This document shows, in pieces, positions 22,996 through 33,616 of a stretch of 64,000 nt of DNA (positions within the stretch are counted from its first letter, which is position 1; the number at the start of each line of letters is the position of its first letter). Under the pieces are notes generated by a model. The model saw nothing but the letters and a program-made list of their open reading frames with translations, made no database searches and was not told the origin of the DNA. Source of the DNA: Adineta steineri (taxonomy: Eukaryota; Rotifera; Eurotatoria; Adinetida; Adinetidae); the NCBI GenBank assembly GCA_905250115.1, contig CAJNOI010000298.1:7104-71103 (forward strand), read 5' to 3'. The translations under genes were made by a program, and so were the position numbers.

Positions 22996-24000
22996 ATGTG
23001 TCGATGGTTTGCTTATATTGGTGAAGAACCTACTCTACTCGAAGATGTCCTTATTAAACCAAAACATTCTATCGTCAAACAAATTGATGTACATTTTCTT
23101 CCAGATCTTCACGTTACTTATGATCCTCATCATCATCGAAGGATGCTCAGTTCGGGTGTAGCATCTGATGATCATCCTCCAAATCATTTTACAAATATTG
23201 ATGGATTTGGTATAGGTTATTATACAGGTGTCGCTGCTGAATTTAATGATGATAATGTGAATAGACCTTGTGTTTATCGAAATATTCGTCCACCACTTAA
23301 TGATCTTAATTTAGCATCATTATGTGCTCATACATCAACAAAATGTGTATTTGCACATCTTCGTGCCGGTACACCAATCGTTGAAACAAACAATCATCCA
23401 TTTGTTTTTGGTCGATATATGTTTATGCATAATGGAGTCGTAGCAAATTTCTTAAAAATTAAAGTCAAATTATTACAGAAATTATCAGCCAAAGCTTATG
23501 GAAATATATTTGGAACAACAGATACAGAACATGTAGCTGCACTTTTTTTTACACATTTAGGTGACGATTGGGATACAGAATTAACAATCGATCAACTCAA
23601 ACAAGCGATGATAAAGACTCTTCAAAATATACTTGCTTTAATTGAAGAATGTACGAAAGATAATAATGAAGAACCTCTCAATAGTTCTCTTAATTTTTGT
23701 GTAACTGATAGTTGTCATTTATTGGCTATTCGATTTTCATCATTGGATAAATGTGAACCACCATCGTTGTATTATTCAACGAAAGCTGGTCCTACTCTTA
23801 ACCGAAAATTTCCAGATCATCCTGATGGAAAAGAAGTTCGAAAGAATTCAATACAACCTACTGAAAGTCATGGAAAACATGTTATTGTAGCAAGTGAACC
23901 TAATACATATAAATCGCAAGATTGGCATGTAGTTCCACCGAATTCATTCGTTCTTGTTAATAAAGATTTAAATGTTGTTATAGAAAAAATTAAATTATAA
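22996..24000 (+). CDS. Class II glutamine amidotransferase, DUG3/EgtC-like
   Basis: Single exon, 334 aa. MCRWFAYIG at the N terminus leaves Cys2 as the N-terminal nucleophile after Met removal, the hallmark of class II (Ntn) amidotransferases. Further family marks are LIKPKHSIVKQ, DGFGIGYY, FAHLRAGTPIVETNNHPF, FMHNGVVANF and GTTDTEH. The match is to fungal DUG3, the amidotransferase subunit of the cytosolic glutathione-degrading complex, and to bacterial EgtC. A DUG2 or EgtD/B partner is not in this window. Starts divergently from the sirtuin. Confidence 0.88.
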   Translation: MCRWFAYIGEEPTLLEDVLIKPKHSIVKQIDVHFLPDLHVTYDPHHHRRMLSSGVASDDHPPNHFTNIDGFGIGYYTGVAAEFNDDNVNRPCVYRNIRPPLNDLNLASLCAHTSTKCVFAHLRAGTPIVETNNHPFVFGRYMFMHNGVVANFLKIKVKLLQKLSAKAYGNIFGTTDTEHVAALFFTHLGDDWDTELTIDQLKQAMIKTLQNILALIEECTKDNNEEPLNSSLNFCVTDSCHLLAIRFSSLDKCEPPSLYYSTKAGPTLNRKFPDHPDGKEVRKNSIQPTESHGKHVIVASEPNTYKSQDWHVVPPNSFVLVNKDLNVVIEKIKL

Positions 24001-24050
24001 GTTTTTCTTTTAATAATTATTTCAGCAATAAAAGTTTTATATTTAATTAG

Positions 24051-25361
24051 TTATATTATAATTTGTAATGAATCTACTATAGCACTTCCACGATGAGGAG
24101 CCAGTTCGATTATTAATGTCATAGTATCAGATACAAGAGATGTTCGAGTAAAGGAAATATTAATACTTTGTACTGTATTAGGACGAACACGATTCTCTCG
24201 GACAAAGACAAATCCATCAGCACTAGTCATAATTGTTGTTATATCTATTCCGCTAATTGAATATTGTATAAACCATGCATTTTGCTGAGGAGATGACATA
24301 AGAACTCGAATACAAGCAGCATAATCAAGCCATGGACTATAATTAGCTATTTGGAGAGTGTAATTCATAGTTGTTCCAATTGGTATGTCTGATCTTAATA
24401 CAAAATCTTCTCTTATGTAAGTAAATTGTCCAATTTTTCCTTCATTAATGTATAAATCAAGTGTGTTATCTTCTCCATCTCGATGTTTTAGTGCATAAAA
24501 CGCCATACCAGTTGTTGTATTAGCTGGATAACCATTGATTTGTTCGGGAACAGCTGGAATAGTATTATCAGCATATTCAAAAATAATCCAAATATCTGGA
24601 TCGGCATCATTATCTTCATGTTCTTGTATTGCAGATATGCCTAGAGTGACAAAATCTCTAGTAGAATTATATGTAACAACACCAGCTCCATATGGACAAA
24701 GCATAACTGCTGCCTGTTTACCAATACTATGTGCATATTGAACAACTGAATAACTACCTTCACGCATTTGTTGAAAATCATTTTGCCAAAAACCTAGTGG
24801 ACCATCTGTTGAAACACCATCTGATTGATTTATCCATGCTCGATATTGTGCATTCGAATAAGGTCCACTACCAGAATCATTAGAAATATTTCCTGATATT
24901 GTCCATGGACCAATTTGAACGAAATCAGGTCGACGAATAATATGTTCAGTTAAATTATAATAACCTAAAATTTCATCACGTTCTAAAGTCCATCCATAAT
25001 TTTGACTCGTTTGAGTAATATTCCATCCTACACTATGAAATGTGTCTATTGCTATTTTATCTTTATTCAATGGTTGATGATCTGGATCAGCATCACTTTC
25101 ATAATAAATTGATTTATTTTTGAAGAGTTTAAAAAATCCAGCTAAATCATCCACACTCAATATATCATCGATTTCAATAAAATTTACATAAAAACCATCG
25201 GCATTCTCTTGAACATAAGTCCATTGAGAGTTATTCGTGAGCAGTTGTTGGACAAGTTCAGCTTCACCATAGTAGATTTTCTGTTTTGCTGTTGAACTTA
25301 TACCGAACAGTGCAGTAAAATAGAAAATAGTTAATTGAATGTAAGGATATCGTAAAAACAT
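24051..25361 (-). CDS. Secreted protein of unknown family, TIM-barrel/glycosidase-like features suspected
   Basis: Single exon, 436 aa. A signal peptide is present (PYIQLTIFYFTALFGISSTA). The mature protein has at least a dozen N-glycosylation sequons. Recurring aromatic-acidic patches are seen: WTYVQENADGFYVNFIEID, GYYNLTEHIIRRPDF, QYAHSIGKQAAVMLCPYGAG, DPDIWIIFEYAD. The alternation of hydrophobic strands ending in acidic residues suggests a (beta/alpha)8 hydrolase-like domain to about residue 290, then a beta-rich C-terminal domain. No family is recognised with confidence. The intronless structure and unusual look make acquisition from bacteria or fungi possible. Confidence 0.65.
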   Translation of the reverse strand: MFLRYPYIQLTIFYFTALFGISSTAKQKIYYGEAELVQQLLTNNSQWTYVQENADGFYVNFIEIDDILSVDDLAGFFKLFKNKSIYYESDADPDHQPLNKDKIAIDTFHSVGWNITQTSQNYGWTLERDEILGYYNLTEHIIRRPDFVQIGPWTISGNISNDSGSGPYSNAQYRAWINQSDGVSTDGPLGFWQNDFQQMREGSYSVVQYAHSIGKQAAVMLCPYGAGVVTYNSTRDFVTLGISAIQEHEDNDADPDIWIIFEYADNTIPAVPEQINGYPANTTTGMAFYALKHRDGEDNTLDLYINEGKIGQFTYIREDFVLRSDIPIGTTMNYTLQIANYSPWLDYAACIRVLMSSPQQNAWFIQYSISGIDITTIMTSADGFVFVRENRVRPNTVQSINISFTRTSLVSDTMTLIIELAPHRGSAIVDSLQIII

Positions 25362-25975
25362 GTTTTAAGTTTTTAATAAAAAGAATGACTTTCTTTAAAA
25401 GAAATTGCCTCCCTACTGAATATTCCTCGTGTCTTATATAGCACTCGAGACACTCAGTAGCCAAATATAGAAAAGGACAAATATCAAAAGGTGATAGTAC
25501 CGAGAGCGAGACGAATATTAAAAGGTAAGAGTCTCGAAAACAGGAATAAATATTAAAGTGCATATGAAGAAAAGAGACCAAGTCACCGCTTGGCTTGGCA
25601 CAATAACGACAGAACAGAAAAATTTAAATCTGAAGAGTCCGATAAAAGAAGACATGTCGTTTTTTCGACCTTGTTGAAGATAAAACAACGTGTAATGAAT
25701 TAAATAGTTTCTCATATAAACGCAAAACATGAAGAACGCTGTGAAAAAAAGAGATAATTAATTTTTTTATACTACATTCATCATAGTGAGCCTCTATATT
25801 AATACCAAAGAAATATTCACTTCTTGTAATGCAAATTTTTGCCATATTTCACGTTAAACTACATGAAGTTAATGATTTGATAATATTTTTTTAATATATC
25901 ATAATGGAAATCGTGAAAAAAATTCGCTTTTATTGTTATGATGAGCTTATATTAAAAATTGTTGTACTCAAATAC
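25362..25975. other. Intergenic, no gene recognised
   Basis: Probably promoter and leader of the antisense secreted protein. Overlapping antisense open frames here (25518-25845) show no protein-like composition or splice logic. Confidence 0.4.
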
Positions 25976-26186
25976 TCAGTTTTTTATTACCTCTTCGAAT
26001 TCTAATATTAATACTAATTCTTCTGGATTTTGTTGACAATCATAATGAACTTTTATTCTGAAAACAAACCATTAATGCTTTTTTTTTATACACACTTTTA
26101 ACAAATATCTCGTTAAAAAGAATACAGTGTTATTACCTATCTGTATAGGTCGAAAGGACAATAATATTAACGACCACGTGTAACAT
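25976..26186 (-). CDS. Candidate tiny two-exon gene or orphan exon pair
   Basis: Exon 26186-26137 starts with ATG (MLHVVVNIIVLSTYTD) and ends at GTAATA; the next exon begins after TTTTCAG at 26057 and reads RIKVHYDCQQNPEELVLILEFEE to a stop at 25976. Phase fits and the second exon looks protein-like, but the product is only 43 aa. It could be a remnant of a larger gene. No family recognised. Confidence 0.3.
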
Positions 26187-27304
26187 AAAAAAATAATAAT
26201 ATTATATTTATCTAATAAAAAGTGATATCAAATCCAATAAGGTTTCAGAGTTCATCGAAAAAAATAAATCTGCTAAATATAGACGTGCTTAGTTAGCAAT
26301 TATGGAGTAGAACCAAGATGAGCAATAGAAAAACGTTCGTCAAGTGCGTTAATGCAAAGAATAAATAAATACACACAAGAATAATGAGTCAGCATACGAA
26401 AAATACTAACATATAAAGTATGATTGCAAATCGTATTATGTTTTTTTTCTTATGTAGAAAGAGAATAGACTTGAAAATATCTCAGCTCTACCAATGAATA
26501 TTTGACGTCAGATACAGATGCGTCATATCAAAACAGGTAAAAAGAAGATAATAAAATAGATTGCACTCATTATCAGTTTTATTTTATCATGATTTTTTTT
26601 TCTCTTATGATGAATAATTATACATATAAATAGACGAGAAATATTGCTACATATTCAGTGTATGAAACCAATATTATCAAGTAAGTACAATGAGAAATTT
26701 TCAGCGAGACATCGTATATTTTTATAATAGGTTTCATCCATTGAAAAACCGGAGGTAATAGTTTTTGTTACTATTTACTTTATATATCTTAGTCTGTGAT
26801 GCTTCTGAAAATTATATTACACAATAAATACTTACATAGATCGTTTTTTCCCAGAGGAAAACAGTATATTTAAGTGCAAATAAATCTTGTCATTTATTTT
26901 TATTGACTTGAATTCATTTCAAATGAAAATTCAAAATATACAACAATAATTATAGTAGACACTCGCTTGTTGTAATTTGAGCTTTAGAAATAAAAAAGAA
27001 TTCAGCTTTTCCACGATATTGTTATGTATTTATAGATTTTATATAATAAAGAAGTAAACAAATTACACCAAGGTTTAATATTTATGGTTAATTCTTATCT
27101 ATTTTACAGTTGATATTATTCATGGGCTGTATTCTGATGTAGAACTTCATAAATATTGTGAATTCTAATTTAGGCTATTATATCACTGGTAGAATGATCT
27201 TTTCTATTAAAAATCATTCTCATTGATATGTTTTGCTTTGCACAATTAAATTACAATCAGTCTACTTTCAGATTGTAACTAAAAAATTCTATTATTCAAT
27301 AGAT
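26187..27304. other. Intergenic, AT-rich
   Basis: No coding signal. A CTACTTTCAG acceptor-like site at ~27261-27270, 35 bases before the terpene synthase start, suggests a leader intron or trans-splice site. Confidence 0.4.
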
Positions 27305-28581
27305 ATGGCGAAGACGAATATTATTCTTATACCTGATTTAATCGGTACTTGTCCATTCAAAGTTGAATGTAATCCAGCATATGAAACAGTATCAGATGCA
27401 ACAGAAGCTTGGATTGACTCTTATGGTATTCCGTACAAAGAAACGACACACAAATGTAATCTCGCGACAGCATTATGCTTTCCGCATTGTAGTCAATCTA
27501 GGTTACGTGAAATATGTGAGCTATGGGTATTACTTATACTGGGCGACGACATTCAAGATAGTGTTCCTATTTCAGAAGATGCTGATCGATCTAAACAACA
27601 ATTATACAAGAATATGGTGGAATCTTTGCAGCCAAGCGGTTTATTCAAACCATTAACACCATTCGCTGCCGCTCTTCATGAGTGGTGGCAGCGAATTCTC
27701 ATCAATATTACACCTGGCTGTCAAGAACGTTTTCTCGTCAGCTTTCGAGCTGCTATTAAAGCTACACTTCTCCAATCTGCCAATCAAAAGAATCGTCGAA
27801 CTGTTCCTGACTTAGAAACATACATTAAGTTTCGTCGAGATGCAAGCTTTGCATTTATGGTGTTAAACTGTATTGAGTACAGTCTCGAACTTGATTCACT
27901 TGATGAATGCCTGGCAAATGATACCTTCAAATGTCTTGTCGATATTGCAAATGATGCCATTTCTTGGGCCAATGTAAGTTATTTTACTCAAAATAAGCTA
28001 TTTTCAGACGTGGAGAATTAAACATAACTCAAGAAGATATCTGCATAGTCAATAGTATCGAGTTACTATGTATTTAGGAAGCTACGATTCGAAAAAGCCT
28101 TCAGATTAGATATATAATACTGCTTTCAATTTTTTCTCAAACGATATATTGAATCATATTCTTTATTAAGTTGCTATCTTCTTTTTTCTAACAGGATATT
28201 TATTCATTCAATAATGAACAATCTCAAGGTGATTATAATCTCGTCTCGGTGCTTATGCATGCTGATCCATCGCTGAATATTCAACAAGCTATAGATCGAG
28301 CTGGACAGATGGTTATCGATCGTTACGCTGACTTCGAACGTGTTCAAAGTGAATTAATTTCATGGGGTACCAAAATTGATACTCAAGTGGAAAAATTTGT
28401 CAACGGTTTGGCTGCATCAATTATTGGGACTATTGTGTGGAGTTTCGGAACGCCTAGATATTTTGGAACCGAAAGAGAAGAAGTTAAGAGAACGAGACGT
28501 GTCACATTGCTAGCACCTGAAGCATCTATGCAAGAAAATCTCACTGAAGGGATAAGTAAAAAAGCGGTAGAAAGAAACTAA
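27305..28581 (+). CDS. Class I terpene synthase (fungal sesquiterpene-synthase type)
   Basis: Two exons, 27305-27973 and 28195-28581, phase 0; 351 aa, the usual length for fungal sesquiterpene cyclases. The Asp-rich metal motif is DDIQD (81-85). The second metal site is NDIYSFNNE (223-231, NSE/DTE consensus NDxxSxxxE), reconstituted exactly across the splice junction. The C-terminal RY pair that senses pyrophosphate is present in VWSFGTPRYF (R311, Y312). The helical layout fits the isoprenoid synthase class I fold. Expected reaction: Mg2+-dependent ionisation and cyclisation of farnesyl (or geranylgeranyl) diphosphate. Such enzymes are absent from most animals; fungal or bacterial origin by transfer is inferred. 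GT-AG introns and animal neighbours argue against contamination. Confidence 0.9.
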
Positions 28582-28946
28582 TTTTAAACGCAGGTACAAA
28601 TATATTTAATTTTTTTTTAATTTAATAAAGTATACCAATAACTTATAGTCTATCTTTAAATATTATTCAATCTACGGAGCAATCTGAGTTCACTCTAAAA
28701 AGAAAAGAATATGGCTGGGAATATCTTGTTAATAAAATAGAATTTGACAAAAACTTAGCAGTATTCAGTAATTGATAGTATTCATAGAGAATAGCTTAAT
28801 ATTTATTGAAGTAATCAAGGAAAGAAAATGAACTAATAAATACAAATATATAATGAGAATTGAACACTTTATTTAATACTGTCCGATTAATTAATGAAAT
28901 ATAATAGAATGGTACGAATTGAAATAACTAAGACAAGAAATTGGCT
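28582..28946. other. Intergenic between convergent genes
   Basis: AT-rich with AATAAAG shortly after the terpene synthase stop, a possible polyadenylation signal. Nothing else. Confidence 0.4.
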
Positions 28947-29578
28947 CTATAAATCAACACGAGTTCGTAGGCGACAGAAGGCGATCAATGAAATAATAGC
29001 AAATGGAATCGATATTACACCAATTAATAGTAAGATGAGAGGATAAAAAGTGGCGGGACCATACCATGTTAATTCAGATCGTTTTTTTGAATTATACCAA
29101 CATGGATACGAAGAATCAACCTAAATGAAAGAGTATTCAAAGTAAAATTTTATTCTAACAGTTTGACGTTGTCTAAAATCGTTATAGTAAATATAGAGTT
29201 ACAAATAAAGAAGTGATTACTGACGTTACATACCTTGTATTTTTGAGATGTGCTTTCTATATATTGATAAGATTTTTCTGCATTGCTTCTTATAGTTTCT
29301 TTAAATGTTCCATTTGGACCAAAGTCAACGTGCCAGATTGCTTGATAACACGTTGTATATCTTGTAGTTTTCACCCCTTCTGCAATACATCTAGGCTTAG
29401 TCTCATAGGTCGCTGATCGAACACGACAAGTATCCTTTACATAGGATCGCATTTTATTATGTTCTTGAAAATAGAGTGGACCACCAACTGCAAAACAGAC
29501 AACGGTAATACCAAGAAAAAAACATCCAATACCGAGTACAATCTTCGCCAATTTAGGTCTGGGGCATGATTCCGCCAT
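28947..29578 (-). CDS. Two-transmembrane protein with extracellular Cys-containing loop
   Basis: Exons 29578-29234 and 29120-28947, phase 0; 172 aa. TM1 at ~13-35 (IVLGIGCFFLGITVVCFAVGG) and TM2 near 140-165 (YPLILLLIGVISIPFAIISLIAF) flank a ~100-residue loop with five or so cysteines, IWHVDFGPNGTF and YPCWYNS. Short cytosolic ends. The plan recalls BK-channel beta subunits and DUF3592-type proteins, but the identity is not established. A TTTTCTAG site lies 15 bases before the ATG. Confidence 0.7.
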
Positions 29579-30817
29579 ATAAAAAGAATCTAGAAAAATA
29601 AAAATAGAATCATAATTCATTTTTTATCTATTAAAAAAATATAATGAAAATCATGCAGATGATGAAATCCTTATGTATTAACAACATTAAACTATTGATA
29701 AAAATTCATATTTACTTTGCTGTGTTATTTGAAGAACGATGATATACTAATTGATTGATCAATTGTCCAATCTACTGTAATGAGAATACTCTAAAAGAAT
29801 AGATTTCGTAAACAAACAGTAGTTTTTATATGACAACGAATTTTTCTTTCAATTTTCTCTATAAATGACCTCGCTCGTATGTAAGAGAACATAACAAAAA
29901 AAGAAAAGAGAAAGTGAAGAATGACGACACAAATCAAATATATATAATTATCGCAATGTAAAAGTCTATGAATAACAGACTTGCACAACATTCCATCGTC
30001 AACTAAAGAATATATAAGCAAGAAAAGAAAAAAAAGTGAAAGTAGGTTATGATGAATAGAACTATCGAACATAAAGCAAAATGTGAAGAAAAAAAAGAAA
30101 AAAAAATATCGAAAAGAAAAAATGTAAATGTTTGCAACCTGAAAAATCTAGGGATTACAAAATTGACACATTATTTTATTTTTACTGATTCATCTTGCAC
30201 TATTTCTTGATTCTCCATGTTAAGGGAATTATTAACACATTTAATAAAGTTATTTATCTTTGAAGGTGAGGTTAAGATTCTGATTCATTCTGGCAACCGT
30301 AACAAGAAAGAAATCATTTTTCAATTTTGAGATAAAAACAAAGTATCACAAAAATAGAAAATATCTTTCTTGTTTTTACTTATTCATAAGATATTAATTC
30401 ATTTTACTGTTCTCGGAATTGAAAATATAATCGAGATTTAAAATTAGCCATTCTATGAATACAACGAGTTCTAACATTTAAAATAATCATTTCAATTCTA
30501 TCGACTAAATTGAAATAAATAATCGCACTAACGTTTAAATTATATTTAACAACAATTGAAACTGACGAAAAACATATCTGTATATATGCCACGTGCGAAA
30601 TAAAATGGATAAAAAAATCAAGAATTATACTATTTTGCAGTCATGATCACTAACGCATAGATTATTGTCTTTTACCTTAACGTAATGAATCTAAATAGTG
30701 ATATAAAAAATTTAAGAAGCGCATATTTTTATCTTTTCTTTACCGATACATGAACTGTACTTTCATTTAACAGAAAAAATTATTACTAAATGCTTCATTC
30801 GTCACCTACATAACTAA
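29579..30817. other. Intergenic, AT-rich
   Basis: No gene recognised; open frames on the minus strand (29791-30072, 30404-30592) are A/T-driven and have no protein-like features. Confidence 0.4.
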
Positions 30818-31946
30818 TACACTAGTCGACGTTCTTGTCCTCTTCTTTCCAGGTTCTTGCTTTTCTTGCTTTTCTGACAAGATTCTTGTGTTCAGGCAAG
30901 ATTCTTTTCGACAGGAAAGTAAAAAGAATCATACAAGAATTTTCAGTTGACAAGAATCTAGTCTGAACAATCAGAAATAAAAGAATCAGGCAAGAATTAT
31001 AAGATATTCAAGATATGTTAATATTCAGACAAGAATCTTTTTCCTCTCTTTAAAAAGAATCTTGACTGAAGTTCAAGATAAAAAGAAACTGGAAAGAAAC
31101 ACAAGATATTTTAAATTTCTTAATATTTAGACAAGATTCTTGTAATAGAAAAGAAAACAGATTCTTGTCAGCTTTTCAAGATGAACGGCACGTGATGTGG
31201 TCTTTGTTTATCACATATATAAAAGCATTAGCTGACCGTTATTTATTCATAATTATTATTGGCTCGATAAGTATAGTGCAAATTTACTTAGATTATTTTC
31301 TTTTTCTAAAGCGTTTATTTAATTTAAACGACATCTAGTAAGTTATTATTTTAAATGGATGTGTAGTAAAAGTTTATTTTATATGAAGAAAACAATGGAA
31401 TATACGATATCCATTTTCTCATTGTTTACTGAAAGCAATCCTTATTGAACATATTTTGATATTTTTTTAATTCATATCTATATATTTTATTTTTTTTCTA
31501 GATTTTTCATTATCGATAAAAGTATTACATATAATGGACGAAGAAAATATGGATTTATTTAAAAAACTATTGTTTGATAATCCTCTTCGTATAGGTAAAA
31601 TTTTAAGAAAATAAATAATAAAAATTTTTCTTTAAATTTTTTTTGTGCTAAAAATCAAAACAATTTTATGAATATGTTAAATTAAAGTAGTTTTTTGTTC
31701 TTTCATATTTTTTTGTACATGGTGTGAAATGCTTATAATAAAACGATATGAGAAAGGTAGTAATAATCTAAAAAAAGGCTTTTTTGATATGATCAGAATC
31801 AGGCAAGAAGCCTAAGAAATCAGAAACAAGCAAGAAAATCAAGAAGGATAAGAATCAGGCAAGAAAGTAAGAAAGATAAGAATCAGGCAAGAATTCAAGG
31901 AAAACAAGAACCTGGAAAGAAAAGGACAAGAACGTCGACTAGTGTA
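30818..31946. mobile_element. Inverted-repeat element with TA ends, Tc1/mariner-like non-autonomous
   Basis: Perfect 23-bp terminal inverted repeats (left 30818-30840 beginning TACACTAGTCGACGTTCTTG, right 31924-31946 as its complement) extend imperfectly to ~50 bp. Both ends start with TA, as in Tc1/mariner insertions. The subterminal DNA is packed with CAAGAATC/GATTCTTG motifs in both orientations (30850-31170 and 31790-31930). No transposase frame. The centre (31534-31594) holds what looks like the first exon of an ankyrin-ART gene. Confidence 0.72.
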
Positions 31947-32587
31947 TCATCTAGAATTTATATATCAAACTAAAACAAAATACGCATAAAATGATCAGTG
32001 GTAAAATCAATTATTGCGACATAAATAATAGAAATTGGACACAAAACCTTTTGTGATATTTTCAATACCAGACGAGCTGAAAAATAAAAATCTTTTTACT
32101 AATTTAATTTCTAGGTGAAGTAAGTGAATTTTAATGGGCATGTCGAAGTGGCAATATTCAACGAGTGAAAGAACTATTAGATAGTATCTCGTTTGGAGAT
32201 TTAAATCAATTGAAATGTAATACAAGTATTTTACTTCATGCTAAAATTGTTCATCTTCTCTTACAAGAATATGATTGTTTATGAAATCAGATTAATCATC
32301 ATGGTTTAACAGCTTATGAAGAAGCAGAAACAGAATATTTTCGAAAGTTATTTTATCGTACTGGACGTATTAATGGTTTTTGTGATGATAAATCTATTGT
32401 AAATGAATCTGATATATTTTAAATCAATGTCGAAAACAACGATCACGTTGACGGTGGCGATGATTATGATGATAGTGATGTAATTAAAATATTTAAGGGT
32501 ATTCGAGTACTAAAGAAATACAACAAATCTTACGCTTTTTTAAACCTGCTCTCGATTAAAACTATTCACTAAAATAGCAAATTGGAG

Positions 32588-33127
32588 GGTTTAGGACAGT
32601 TGCTCGCTAGGACACTTGCTCATTAGGACATTTGCTCGTGTGGACAGTTACTCGTATGGACACATGCTCGCCGGACAGTTGCTCGCTAGGACACTTGCTT
32701 GCCAGGGTGTGGGTGTTAAAACAATAGAATACCCGTATCCACATCCTCACCTGCACCCTCACCCACACTGATACCCACGCCCATATCCACATCTGCACCC
32801 TCACCCACACTGGCATCCAAACCCGCACCCATGCTGACACTCACGCCCACATCCACATCTGCACCCTCACCCACACTGGCATCCAAACCCGCACCCATGC
32901 TGACACTCACGCCCACATCCACATCTGCACCCTCACCCACACTCATACCCTGGCGAGCAAGTGTCTTAGCGAGCAACTGTCCGGCGAGCATGTGTCCATA
33001 CGAGTAACTGCCCACACGAGCAAATGTGCTAGTGAGCAAGTGTCCTAGCGAGCAACTGTCCGGTGAGCAAATGTCCGTGCGCAACTGTCCCACGAGCAAC
33101 TGTCCTGCGAGCAACTGGCCGTCACCC
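32588..33127. mobile_element. Foldback element made of inverted minisatellites, flanked by a 10-bp direct repeat
   Basis: CAAATTGGAG occurs directly on both sides (32578-32587 and 33128-33137), a likely target-site duplication. The ends are GGTTTAGGACAGTTGCTCGC and the complement of GGTGACGGCCAGTTGCTCGC. Left arm 32590-32705: tandem ~16-bp units of GGACASTTGCTCGCTA type. Right arm 32945-33120: the same units inverted. Centre 32705-32945: a GT/CA hairpin with three 59-bp-like CACCC-rich tandem units. No protein encoded. Confidence 0.82.
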
Positions 33128-33489
33128 CAAATTGGAGCTATCCGCTAAATGTTCTTAATAGACTAATTGACGAGCACTTTACCATAAGTCATAAACACTA
33201 TAAAAAATACACGTTGTCAGCTAAAAAGGCTTTAATAGATGGTGAAATCGAAAAATTAATTCGTTTATATACACTTTAAACACCTTTCTAGTGTCATAGC
33301 TGAAGAAAACAATATTAAAGAATTCTATGGCACCTTTGTTCTATTATATGATAAACTAAAGGGACAACATTTTCGAGGTACATATTATCGCGGTGTTAGA
33401 ATAACCGAGCACATTATATACGCATATCGATGGTCTTTCAAATATCAAGGTATAATTGTATCAAAAACTCGAGATGTTGCTACAGGATC

Positions 33490-33616
33490 TTGAGGGTGGG
33501 TGTCGGTGTCGGTGAGGATTAATGCTTTCTCAATCCACATTCACATCCATACCCTCACACTCAAATCCACCCATACTCACAATCTCACCCAAATCCACCC
33601 ATATTCACACCCTCAA
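33490..33616. repeat. GT/CA hairpin, dispersed family, inserted in ART pseudogene
   Basis: Begins CTTGAGGGTGGGTGTCGGTG and ends ATTCACACCCTCAA. The right arm is extended by repeated AATCCACCCATA-type units. It separates two parts of the ART catalytic region. Confidence 0.8.

Noticed and set aside
27233-27304. An upstream start adding 24 residues to the terpene synthase
   Set aside because: It begins at a non-ATG codon and crosses a likely 3' splice site at ~27270; the ATG at 27305 fits the family better.
32705-32945. CRISPR-like regular repeats
   Set aside because: Units are contiguous tandem copies with no unique spacers and lie in a eukaryotic foldback element.
32607-33114. Two antisense frames rich in Gly/Val and Cys-Pro-Ser-Glu-Gln repeats
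   Set aside because: Purely a reading of the foldback minisatellite; no start context, no protein-like composition.
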